DNA from: Hymenolepis diminuta
Lineage: Eukaryota > Platyhelminthes > Cestoda > Cyclophyllidea > Hymenolepididae
Assembly: GCA_900708905.1 (NCBI GenBank)
Contig: CAADRB010000022.1
Coordinates: forward strand, 917,691-981,690
DNA: 64,000 nucleotides
Direction: 5' to 3'
How positions within the stretch are numbered: the stretch's first letter is position 1; every line of letters begins with the position of its first letter. The position numbers and the translations under genes were made by a program. The notes below the pieces were generated by a model. It was not told the origin of the DNA and made no database searches. It saw only the letters and a program-made list of their open reading frames with translations. Shown here in pieces: positions 1-10,916 of the stretch.

Positions 1-3000
1 ACACTGATACGTATTCTTTACTCTCTTAAATTTAGTTCCTACCTTCTCTCCCACTATCTCTCGTATTCCTTTTTGTGGTTCAATATAACCTAGCTCTTCA
101 TTCAACTCTTGATTTTCTGATTTAAGGCTGTTGAGTCCCGTTAATCTTTAGGAAGTTTTGTAAGGGATATCCCTATTTCTACTTGATTGGGCTCCCAAAG
201 TAGCTCAACTAGTGGGATTTAAAGGTATTTCAAAATGTCCGATATAAGCTATTAAACTGCAGAAATACAATCACACATCAGAATTACTGTACCCTAAGTC
301 CGATTAGTTTCTGGAAGCATGAAATAAACAAACTTACTGGAGTCAGTCGTTCAACATCAAAGTCAAGACTCTTCTTGTATGGATTCTGCAACATAATCAA
401 AGCGGTAAGTTAAGCTAGAGTTGGAATTCAAGCGATAAACGATTTGAGAGAGACTTACATTAATGACAAAGTCGACAAAGTTTGGCACGTTGACGCGTCC
501 ATAGACAATATCGGTGCCAATTTGTGGATCAAGAAAGATTGAAAAAACCATTCGAGCCTCATTTCGAACTTTAGGATCTCTGTATAAATACGCACACAAT
601 AGTGGTTTAGAAGTCACAAAATGAATGAAGAATGGTATTTAATTAACATACACGTCCCCCAAGGCTTGAAGAATGAGGTACCGAGTAGGAATGTGATCTG
701 GAGGATAGATAATTCCAGCAAAATGAACGGCCACCAAACGGCTGACAGGATCCGGCTAAAATAAAGATCCAAAAACGCCGCAAAGTGATAAAAACCATTC
801 CCAAAGCAAATAGTAAGGATACAACGAAGTATTATTCCCGATCAAATCCATCCTATATCACTGTCACTAAACATCTAATCATCCTTCTCACATTTCTAGG
901 CCCGGAACAAAGGTAGAAAAATCTCTAATTTCACTGCAATACGGACCGATCAAAAGGGGGGAGGGAATAAAGCCATACCCTCTCCATATTGTCAAAGAGG
1001 AGGCGTTCCAGCTTAGCCAGTTGGTTTCGGAGAGCAGGATAATTTTGCCGTTGAGCTTCTTGGAAAGTGAAAGCCAGACGCCGGAGACAGTTGGCTGCAG
1101 CGATTTTCAGGTCTGCGTCTATGTCCTGTTGAGAGAAAAAAATTTAATTCATGCTACTAATACATTTAACAGTAATATCACACACGATTCATCATTCTAG
1201 GCTTACTTCAGAGAGGACATCAAAAAGCCGAGGTAGCTGTGAGGGATCTTTTAAGAGGTAATTGGGTTCTCGAGACAAGAAGCGCGAGAGTAGTTCAAAT
1301 CCACGAGCTCTTGGTTGAACAAGCTGAACATAGGGAATCAAATAGAGAATAAGTATGGCTAGTTAGACAGCTATAATAGTAAGCCGGACAAAAAGACTCT
1401 TAAAAATGCTAGAAAGCATTAATCTCGCGTCATTTTATTGCAGGAATCAAACGCGACAAGAAAGCTTTTTGTGAAAAAGCAGACATGTTTTGAAGGTAAA
1501 ATTTAATGATAAAAGAAATAATGACGTTTTACCATTTTGAAAAATACTAAAACTCGATTTATCTGCTATTAATACATCAAATACTGAGTCCAGAGAACAC
1601 TGAGAGAAAATCGCATTATTATCGCATTTTTAAAGAACGCAACTATGAAATTACTCGAGTTTTATTGACTGAATACACACGATTTCAACTAAGACTGGCA
1701 AGCTATCAAAAATGAAAATAAACTTTTGGTCAATAAACAGGGAACGGTTCAGCGTTAAAATGTTTTCACATGAAAATATCTTACAGATTTCGGGCTTTTC
1801 CAGAAGGTTGCCTGTCTCAGAAATATATCATTGATTGCATAATCTACTTCCTTTTTGCAGCAAGAAAATACAAATTAATAGAGGTAGTATGATTAATTAC
1901 ACAATTAAACCAACCGATCAACAAGCACGGAATATTGTGGACGTAACCTTGATCATGAACGTTGGAGTTATATGTGAACATTGGGACATTCCACAGTAGA
2001 CTACACTCTTTATGCAATTCTGAAAAGAAACTCAACGCTTTCAGCTTCCAAAGAAAGTAAGAACCTTGCGGTCGTGACTACATTACCTGCTCCTTTTTAA
2101 CCTCTATCCTAGTTTACTGAATAGTAACATGAAGGAATTTCTCATGACTTTGCTAAGCTCCTCATTTCAACGGACTTGAGAATTGCAATTATTAATAAAA
2201 GGAAATCAAATTTCTCCAAATAGGATACAAACAAGCATTGAACGATCCCCAATTTATGAAATTCGCACAAGAGGTCGATTTAAGATCCAACAGTTTCATT
2301 ATTCAAGTGTATCATATTTTCGGCAAGAAGCATAGGGGCTGTCATTTACTTAAAATGATCCCAAATAAAATCGGATTCGAGAAGCAATAAGATTAACGTA
2401 TATCAGTGCTCTCAATAGTTCTATAAAACTTTGTCTTTCATTTATTGGAAATTAATGAGAAAATGAATCATTAATGTGCATAAAATGGAATAAATATTAG
2501 ACTAAGTAGGCATTCGGCTTACTTCATCCGAGTTGCTTTCATAAACGAATTCGATAAGACCTCCAAGTGCACGGATTGTTGCCTCTGTTGGAATCGACGT
2601 AGCACTGAAATATGAAGTATGAATGTTATTGATGCAAGACAAACAGAGAATTAAGGATGGACGCACGATCAACTACATAGTTCCTAAATTTGTTCAGCAA
2701 AGGAGTAGCGTCCCGAAGACTTTCAGATGATTCGCATGCCCCTTCCCCTTTCTTAGCAAATAGAGCATGAAAGTTTTCTTTCCCCTATAAAGATTGGTGA
2801 CCGTGACCTAGCAGATCGAGTGTTGCATATTTTTCACAAAGCATACTCTTTAAATCCGCTACGATTCATTGGAAAAGGGCCAATTTTGTTTACAGTATAA
2901 CTCGAGACTGCCTTTTAAACCGTAAAACGAACTAACTTGTAGGAACAGTCGTGCCAAGAGCACACGGGTTGAACTAGGCAAAGAAAGAAAAGCCCCATCC

Positions 3001-5842
3001 CGCTCTAATAAGGGTACTGGTAAGAACAGTTTAACTTTATTATTTTCAAACAAAAAATGCAATGATGCGCTCTTTCCTTTTTTGGATCTTCACGTCTTGG
3101 GATCAAATTTGGATTCAGAAAACCGAAAGACTTCTACTCAGGTGAACGCAGTTCTCTGGTGAGTTGTGGCAACCGACAAGTAAACGAACCACCATAAATC
3201 ACGATGTTTACAGCCACAAAAAGGCCACGAAATATGTGCCTTGCAGAGAACCACGTACGTGGAAATATAATAAAATTGACGGAACAAAACCGTTGCACCT
3301 TCTTTTACCATTTCCACAGAGAGACAAATACTTAAAATTCGATTTAATAACTCAATTACGATTAGAAATATTCAACGTTAATCGTTTCAAGTGCAATTCT
3401 TCACTTACATATAATCCTCTTTATTAGTGTTATTTACTAGCAACTCGTGATAAACAATTGAGTTGTTTAGATAAGCTGTGCTATTTCAATAAATTGGAAA
3501 AGTAAGATACATAAAATTGATAAAGAAAGGGCATTCGAATGATTTTGAAGGTGAAGAAAATTTAAAAAGTTGTGGTGTAGCGGAGATGCAAGGTATGGAG
3601 GTTTCGATTCAAACCGTTAACGATTGAATATCAGTTTCCCTATACAATATATACTGACTTAATTACAGAAATGAAATCAAACTGACTTGTCAAGAAGATG
3701 GGACATCAAATCTAGTCCGTGATTGGCAAGTCGCCGAAGAATATTCGCTCCTGAACGGAAACTGCACGTAGGAACTCCAGGAGCCGTGTTGTTGTGAGGG
3801 GGAGCCGAATTTTGGCTAACAGCAGCAGGGGTTTGCGACTGTTTCTGCTGTGTTATTGGTGGTACACTCTGATTGTGTTTCACATCATTCAAACACATAT
3901 GTTGTTGTTGTTGTTGCGTTGTCTGCTGAGACTGTTGAGCTACACCTGGATATTGTACAGCTCCAATAGCAGTATTACCAGCCGCTCTTGTGGCCAGGCG
4001 GAAACTCAGAACATATTTCAGACAAGAGACTCCAGCCTCAACCAAGTCCGATGCAAGTACTGTGGGGAGAGTTAAACGGGATTGAAGAAGGAAGTTGCCC
4101 AACTTCATTCGCACAACAGGAGTGAGAGGAACTCGTGGCTCAGACAAGCCTTTGGGGTCAAACTCCCTGCGTCGCCCAAGATACCAGTCGAAAATTCGAG
4201 AAAGCAGAGCCTCGTTTTCCCAATCAACAAGCCTGTTCAATAAAGACCCAGAAATTAAAATGATGATGGCAATAATGCTGAGTAAAAATCCACACTTTTA
4301 GCTACGTCTAAACTGAAATGCAAAATATTAATTTCTAAGTTCATTAGAGGGATAATGACTTCTCAAACCTATCAAGGAAAGCGATAAAAAGTTTAACGTG
4401 GGCAGAAGGAACGTGTCCACGAGCCAATTTGATGACAAGCTTGCACTCAATTAACAATCTTGTTGACTAGAATTAGCCAGTGCGATTGCGCGGTGACCTC
4501 TGACTTGGCAAGTGGGAACGTTTACCACTGCGATATGTTTATTTAGGGGAGTTTTTCAATACTCGTTTTGGACATTACCCCGACTGATTGTTTATAAACA
4601 TCAATGAAGTTGGTCACTTCAGGCACTGGATTCACAATAACAATTCCGTGAGCTCTGACTCAGTAAACGTAAACGTTAACCACCGAAATAGTTATTTAAC
4701 TTCAAACATTCTTAGCGTAGCATTTATTTAATGACAAATTATACATTAATTTGTGGCACAAAAACTAACGTTACTTACACGCTCACCATTCGAACTTCCT
4801 TATTCGCAACTGTAATGACGGAATGCATTGTATCGCAATCGGCAAAAATGAGAGGGAGAATACTTTCATCCGGAGGGAAAAATCCACGACTGTAGAATTG
4901 CACAATGGAGATTTTGTACTGAAAACAGGAGAAAAATATACACATAAATAGAACGGATTAAGACTTTTCGTGACTCAAAGGAATGACTAAAGTACCTTTT
5001 CAAGAGTTGCTTTATCTTGAATGAGAGAAAAACGTTCATGAGCTACACGACTGTAATCGTAAGAATTAAATCCATCGGGAAGCAGAACTCCAGGGTTATC
5101 AAATCGGATATGTCTTTCAAAACTAGAAGGTGTAAAGAAATAAGAGAAAGCATACTGATATGGAAGAAGGAGAACTAATGAGTAGAATTCGTTGATGTAT
5201 CTTCGCTGCATAGGGAGTTCGTAGAGTTCTAATTCTTGGCGGTTTCGGACATCTGCTGGTACACCACCGATTATGGGGAGTGTCAAGTGTAAAAGGCTGA
5301 AGAAATTTAAAGTAATACGGAGAAAAACTTACACATCCCGTTGAACCACGGGTTTATTTTCTGTGAGGGAGGCAAACAAAACGGGGAGTAGACAAACTTG
5401 TTCATTGGAAGGTAAACGGGGAAATCCCAAACGAATATACAAATGGGAAAAATTTGCAAGGTAGGTTGAAGGTTCAGGAGCATTATAGCTAACAAAGAGG
5501 TCATTCACAGGAAGTTGGATGCTAGGTTGCCGTTTTAGACGACGAATAACGTCACCAAGAAGTTCAAGGATCTAAAGAAGTATAATTAATAGAAAAAATA
5601 CAAACCTTTTTGCGATGTTCTTCATACCTAGCCAAACACTGCAATAAGTAGACCAATGACTTTTGGATAATGTTCTCGAACTGTGCGTCCGACTCGGCGA
5701 GACTAATACGTAAAGCCAATCGCTCAATATCGGTGCCTATTTTACATTAATTACACTGAATCTTCATACCAATGCGGGCAGACTCAATATTTCCTGGATA
5801 AGGCGTAGATAATAACCCGAAATTGTCTTCTGCAGAACCCAT
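1..5842 (-). CDS. ECPAS: Proteasome adaptor and scaffold protein ECM29, N-terminal part (partial gene)
   Basis: ECM29 is a HEAT-repeat scaffold that bridges 20S and 19S proteasome particles and tethers them to motors and endosomes. Exons on the minus strand, 5' to 3': 5842-5770, 5736-5606, 5571-5333, 5296-4996, 4918-4779, 4232-3687, 2604-2523, 1323-1207, 1125-979, 755-652, 579-459, 385-338. All junctions are GT-AG and phases agree, giving 683 codons from ATG (MGSAEDNFGLL). Family blocks are recognisable: SIQLPVNDLFVSY, YIRLGFPRLPSNEQ, LVDWENEALLSRIFDWYLG, and VAVHFAGIIYPPDHIPTRYL, which is close to the animal ECM29 segment ending DHIPSRYLLL. A Q-rich low-complexity insert of about 70 residues sits in the 546-nt exon. 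The family is about 1800 residues, so roughly the last 60% lies beyond the left edge. Introns 1 and 2 are 33 and 34 nt. Exon 3687-4232 is followed by a 1.08-kb intron and exon 2523-2604 by a 1.2-kb intron. ECM29 identity is secure; the last few exon borders less so. Confidence 0.9.
1324..2522 (-). other. ECM29 intron, no gene seen
   Basis: This 1.2-kb intron separates exons 2604-2523 and 1323-1207. It is AT-rich and holds only short open frames with no recognisable motif. I see no clear repeat in it. Confidence 0.6.
3573..3610 (+). repeat. tRNA-like pol III promoter remnant (SINE head?) in an ECM29 intron
   Basis: TGGTGTAGCGG at 3573-3583 fits the pol III A-box consensus exactly. GGTTTCGATTC at 3600-3610 resembles a B box with one extra base. 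Box spacing is short for a tRNA and no cloverleaf can be drawn around it. This is read as a decayed tRNA-derived element, not a functional tRNA. It lies antisense to ECM29 in the 1.08-kb intron 2605-3686, the rest of which shows nothing recognisable. Confidence 0.35.
3901..3916 (+). repeat. GTT/CAA trinucleotide run coding polyglutamine in ECM29
   Basis: Five GTT units, CAA on the coding strand, encode the QQQQQ core of the Q-rich insert in the ECM29 exon 3687-4232. The surrounding residues (3780-3990) are dominated by Q, P, T, S and N. Such CAA runs are prone to length change. Confidence 0.8.
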
Positions 5843-6197
5843 TTTCCTTTACACCTACTGTACAAAACAGGACCAAAAGGTCATGCAAATTAAGCCTAAG
5901 GAGACGTACAAATTACACTTAGCAGTCTCCTTTTCTATTGGCTTATTTAATTTTTCTTTCACAAAACCAAAATTAATTAAGTTTGAGAGTTTTAATATAT
6001 TTTTACTTCATTTTTTAGTCAAATGTTCTTCGCCATAACGAATAATCGTGATAAATTTCTTGTTTGAATGGGCCAATTTCGACTTCATCAGGCGATATTT
6101 TCCCGAACCAATCAGGTACCGCTGTGTGGAGCATTTGTGATTACTTTCATTGGCGTTGTTATTCCTATTTACCATCGTTTTTTATGTAACTTAGATA
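5843..6197. promoter_or_regulatory. Bidirectional promoter between ECM29 and EMC4
   Basis: Only 355 bp separate the two divergent start codons. The interval holds four CCAAT-type boxes: ATTGG at 5937-5941, CCAAT at 6073-6077, CCAAT at 6108-6112 and ATTGG at 6149-6153. No clear TATA box is seen. A TATA-less CCAAT promoter shared by two housekeeping genes is the simplest reading. The same boxes recur upstream of the forkhead gene. Confidence 0.6.
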
Positions 6198-6915
6198 ATG
6201 AACAGTTTAAAAATATATGACAGAGATGATTCCGATTCGGTTGATCTTACTAAACTGGCATCAAAACGCTGGAATGTCGATCTAGTCTCCAGAAATCGCA
6301 TTGGGTTAACCTCGAATATCCAAATTGATCACAACCTTCATCCAGTTGGATTTGTTGATCGTGCCTTTCCCATGACGGAGGCTGTTGAACAAGATCCCCA
6401 ACTGAAAGTTAAACGTAGCTGGGATATTGCTCTTGGTCCTCTTCGACAGCTTCCCATGAATCTGTTTTTCATGTGGATGACTGGCAATTCAATTAGCATC
6501 TTTCCAATTATGATGGTTTTCATGATGTTTACTCGTCCTATAAGTGCACTCCTGTCTGTACAAACGAGTAAGTAAATATTACTCCTTTCTTATCACTTTC
6601 TATCATTTATTTTTTTTAAAAACGAATTCGCTCTTTTTAATTCAGCGCTCAAAATGATTGAAGGGGAACAGGCTACAGTTCAATGCCTAGTTTTTATTTG
6701 TGGAAATCTTCTGGCAATTGGTCTTGCATTGTATAAGTGTCATAGTATGGGATTACTTCCAACGTATGCTTCTGACTGGTTATCATTTATACAACCTTCA
6801 CCTGTACGTGTCAGCTTTGTTTCTTTTTTCTACTTCTTTGTATATTTGAAGCGTGAATTTTATTTTTTACATGTTTTAGAGAACTGAATGGTCAACTGGC
6901 GGGTTTACTCTGTGA
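6198..6915 (+). CDS. EMC4: ER membrane protein complex subunit 4
   Basis: EMC4 (TMEM85) is a subunit of the ER membrane complex that inserts tail-anchored and multipass proteins into the ER bilayer. Exons: 6198-6567, 6646-6803 and 6880-6915, with GT-AG junctions and consistent phases, giving 187 residues (human protein 183). Diagnostic family blocks are present: KRSWDIALGPLRQLPMNLFF, GNSISIFPIMMVFMMF, the second hydrophobic segment VFICGNLLAIGLALYK, then CHSMGLLPTYASDWLSF, and the terminal exon coding RTEWSTGGFTL. Two membrane segments are visible near residues 90-115 and 130-150. The N-terminal 50 residues are poorly conserved, as usual in this family. It is transcribed divergently from ECM29. 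Confidence 0.95.
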
Positions 6916-7974
6916 TGATGAAAACTTATTTAATTATCTTCCTCACCTAAGTTTGTTGCAATATATGTGCGTTTCCATCGGACATTTAATGGTTTATTAA
7001 TTGAAGTTAGTTTAATATTGGGAAGGCATTTACCTCGGTTTCAGGAGAATTGTATATAATAATTTTCCGGAGTTGTATGGGTTGTGTAAATATATTTAAC
7101 TTGTTCATAGGTATTGTCATTATTTCGGATAGTGTGGTGTGAGTTAAGATAATACTTATCCTTTGATGGCAAGTTTTTTGAAATACTAGTACTTTCTTTT
7201 GAGATCGTTAAGGTCTCCTTTTTTCCATAGTGCCTCAAACTTCTGTCTTGTGAACCGCTTTCTAGTTGGCAACACTTTGGTATTCTGATTGTCTTCATTC
7301 TGCTTTAGAAGCACGGATGGTAGCTAGGTATCTGACCTTGACTCCTGGCTATTCTGCATGCTGCGCCCTTGTTTTTACCAATTTTCACCACGGGGAGGAA
7401 AAAAAGAAGGGCCGCTGGATGGAGAACTTTATTGGCTACAAAGAGAGAGAGAGGATTATGTATGGTTTACTGAGCGGGAGAGGGGAGGAGGAATGTATAA
7501 ATATTGACGATTAGGTGTTCGTGTCGTTAATCCTTATTTCTTAATGCCTCGCTGTTCTTCCTCTGATGATTTATTTTAGACAGGCATGTTATTCTTAATG
7601 CTGATTTGATTTTCCTTCTGTCTTGATTTTTAGTGACAGTCTGGTAATTTAGCAAATTCTGTTTTGCTATCTCAGACTATAGCCTAACTTAATGTTCTGA
7701 TCATTTTCAAGTCTAATTTAACCTAATAATAATCAATGATGCCTTAGCATCATGCGTGCTCTAGTTAAGTATATGCAGATGGTTATCGATTAAACTGTTT
7801 GGATGTGTGCCGGAGAATATACGGGTATAGAATAGTTACGTGTTAGAAACAGCTGCATTCAAGAAGTAAACCCCCATATTTAGGATTGCTGTAGATGCTG
7901 CAATCTTCAATATCTCTTGGGCTAGACAACAATTCGTAAAACTCTCATCCATTTTAAAATGTCCAAAATTATAA

Positions 7975-8690
7975 GTCAGAGTATTGTCAATCTCCATTAC
8001 GGCCCTTCCATAGTAGTACTGAGGTTGTTTGATGACTATAGACTTGAGGCCCTCCTTAATACTGCTTGAGCATCGATCTTAGGATTACGCCATGACATGC
8101 AGGTAGCTTGCTCAGCAGATTTCTCTGTCAATTCCCGCAATAATGCTTCAAAGAAGACTTCGCCTTTAGGCTGCTATGAGAAGTCTTCCCAATTCTCTTA
8201 TCCAAAATCTTCTTTTGAATCATTAGAATCCAAAGAAAACGTACACAAAGATTTGGCTAAGACAAATCGATCAGGACGTCAAGGATGTGTTTGTTTTGAC
8301 CGTGCTTTTATGACTATAATAGATAACGTCAATTGCTTAAAGGAATTCGGGCGAAAATGGTGAACTGAATGGGAGTGTTTGCGGAAAAGTAAACAATGAT
8401 CAACGGGGACTTCCGGTGTCCAATTTCCGGTTGAATCTGGCTGGATAAATTACCATATATCAGAATGTTATTGAATTTAGTGCGAGCCCTTTAAAAGGTC
8501 GTTCATAAAAGCAGCGGCATATGTTCTTCGGATTGTGAGGAGGAAATAATTTCCCTATATCCTATGGACCAGATCTTCTCACCCCTTTCACAAACTATTT
8601 TCTCTCTGCTGTAGCTATGCATCTGCTTGTTCGAATAATATATATCATGCTATCATATTGTTTTTGCATATCTTGATTGTGGTTGATGCT
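7975..8690 (+). repeat. Dispersed retroposon-like repeat family A, plus-strand copy
   Basis: Boundaries are approximate. The copy shares blocks with the other members. One is a coding-like block (AKTNRSGRQGCVCFDRAF, about 8250-8310). Another is a block around GTGCGAGCC at about 8480 that matches the minus-strand copy at 24690-25350 over about 100 nt. A third is the end block GCATCTGCTTGTTCGAATA at about 8620. At 7995-8080 a frame reads LHYGPSIVVLRLFDDYRLEA, reminiscent of the C-terminal end of LINE reverse transcriptases (LLYG...FDHRCLR). That suggests this is the 3' part of a non-LTR element, but the similarity is weak. Confidence 0.55.
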
Positions 8691-9469
8691 ACTGTAGTAG
8701 CATGCTAAAATTAAGTTCATTAATTCACTCTGTTTATATTTTGCTAGTTAGTATATATGGCATACATCGTCAGGTAAATAATTTTTATTACTGTTTTACC
8801 TTAGTAATGAAACATTACTTTAACATGGCCGAGTAAATTTAGGTGGATACCAGTGTATTATCCCCACTCTTACCATTGACACATAATCAACCCTACGTTT
8901 TAGAAGGGAGGCAAAATATTGGGAAAGTTCCATGCATCAACACTCACAAAAACCAACCCGAGAGTCTCCCTTTCAAACAGCATTTCAAGGTTACTAACCC
9001 TGATGGATATTTCAATCGAACGTTCAAAATGTGCTTGTTTTATCCTTCATGAAGTGAAGAATTGCTCTCGATGTACAATATTCTAAAGTAACCGGCTAGT
9101 CAACAGGTTTCTTTACACATAGCCAATACAATCTGAAGCGTTCATATTTGTGTTGATCTACTATTTTTGGTAGTAGTGAATGAGTAAGCTTAATTTTATA
9201 CACCGACAGCTCTACAACATAGATAATCAACGGTTAGCTTCCCATGACCATACATTTGTCGCAGTTTTCCACATTGAAGATTTTTAGTGGGGATTTTGTT
9301 AGTAGTAAGAGGATGCGTACAATGTAACCAACTAAGATTTAGACAATAGAAAAAGGGATCCTTGTAGCGAAATAAAGGCTAAATTGGTTAGATATGAAAT
9401 TAGAGAGAGTAAAATGGCGGCATATGCTAATTTAATAAGAGAGCTACAGTGTAGAGGGTAAATGAAATG

Positions 9470-9540
9470 CTGAATACATAGGCGAATAGAAAGAGCCGTA
9501 GATGAAGAGAACCTGGCAGTAGGGGCTGGAGAGAAGAGAG
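9470..9540 (+). repeat. Short repeat block shared with 42085-42160
   Basis: About 40 nt centred on a GAGCC...GATGAAG...TGGCAGTAGG pattern recur, with mismatches, near 42120-42155 in a similarly purine-rich context. The similarity is short, so it may be a repeat remnant or biased composition. Confidence 0.3.
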
Positions 9541-10916
9541 CTGAGTAGATGTGTGGTGGAAATTGAGGTAAGGTAAGATTACGCAGAGGTATTAATTAGC
9601 GAGATCGTCGGCATAATTGAAATACTGTCGCAAATATCGCTGGGAGTTTAAGAGCAAAAGCATGGTGATCAGGAAGTTGTCTTGGATCCTTCTGAGAGTC
9701 TGTTAGACATTGGTAAACATATGCGTACCACAAAGCATGTCGGATTAGGCTGAGAAAACAGTCATATCAGCCAATACGGATACATTTACCTCCATGAAAA
9801 AAAGTCAAAAGATTGTGGCCACCCTTCCTACAATATATGGGTGTGAATAATGAAGGTTTTGGTTATCGGAAGCTGTCCTAACACGTAAAGTCACACATCC
9901 TAGAAACTCTTATCTATATTTAATTCACGGATTAACTTTTAATAAAGCTTATCAATTGCAGAAACTTCAAGCTTATGATGTGCAGACATGTAAAGCTTAA
10001 GCGTGATAATTTGAAGAATGAACATGAGGGAAAATGGATCTTTAATGAAGACGATGAGGTAAATTAAATGATACGTAGAATCTGATAAAAAGGAATTAAG
10101 AGGAAAATATTATAAAACTTAAAGAACCATCTACAACATATTTTTGCAAATGCTGACGATTGAAATTCTTTAAAAAGAGATCACACAACATGATGAACTT
10201 ACAGAGCATAGGTTAATATTTATTAGACCACACTTCACTTTAATTCTCAACAACCAATTCATTTTAAATTAGTCAAAAACCAATAAATGGTCAGCCATCT
10301 CCACGGTACCATTTCTAATTGCGAGGACAAGCCGAGTTATTTGTATGTATTTGGATGACCAAACTATTCACTTTTCACCATCTCACCCATTATTATTTAA
10401 TCAAATTAATATTCATTCTTACATTTCCGGGTTCAGACTTATTCCAGTGACCAAAATTTTAAATAACGACGGAGTTTAAAGTATAGTAATTTAAAATAAA
10501 TCATCATAATAATGTACATTTTATCGCGATTAAAGTTGAAAAAAGAGGTAGAATAACTCGCTCATCGCCTAGTTTCACGATTCCAGTTCCTCAAAAATGA
10601 AAACAAAATAGGCCGTGCTGAGCACTTGAACTTTTATGGTTAGCATTTTGAATACTATAAAAATTAATATACTTTTATGATATTTTATCGTTAGATTCAT
10701 ATAATATAATAAATTATATTGTTATTATTGGATAAAGGCAAATTTATTGATCAAAATATTTCGTTACATAAACTGTCAAACGCTGTTAGCTGAGGCACAA
10801 CCAATAAACTCTCAAATTATTAAATGTCCTTGAAATTGCTTACCCAATTATACTGCACCAATCTCTTGGCGCCATAGCCTGTATTAGTCGCTTCACAAGC
10901 CTCTACTTCCACCGTT

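Larger units (their letters stand above)
6916..10916. other. Gene-poor intergenic region
   Basis: Four kilobases between EMC4 and the FAR1-like gene with no convincing coding exon. It contains a copy of the main dispersed repeat family at about 7975-8690 and a purine-rich stretch near 9400-9560. The stretch 9900-10900 is very AT-rich. Short open frames such as 8097-8363 are relics inside the repeat. Confidence 0.6.

Noticed and set aside
3573..3645. A functional tRNA gene in the ECM29 intron.
   Set aside because: A- and B-box-like motifs exist, but no acceptor stem or anticodon loop can be paired.
7266..7514. Plus-strand open frame of 82 codons after EMC4.
   Set aside because: No family similarity, low-complexity purine-rich end, and it lies within repeat-like intergenic DNA.
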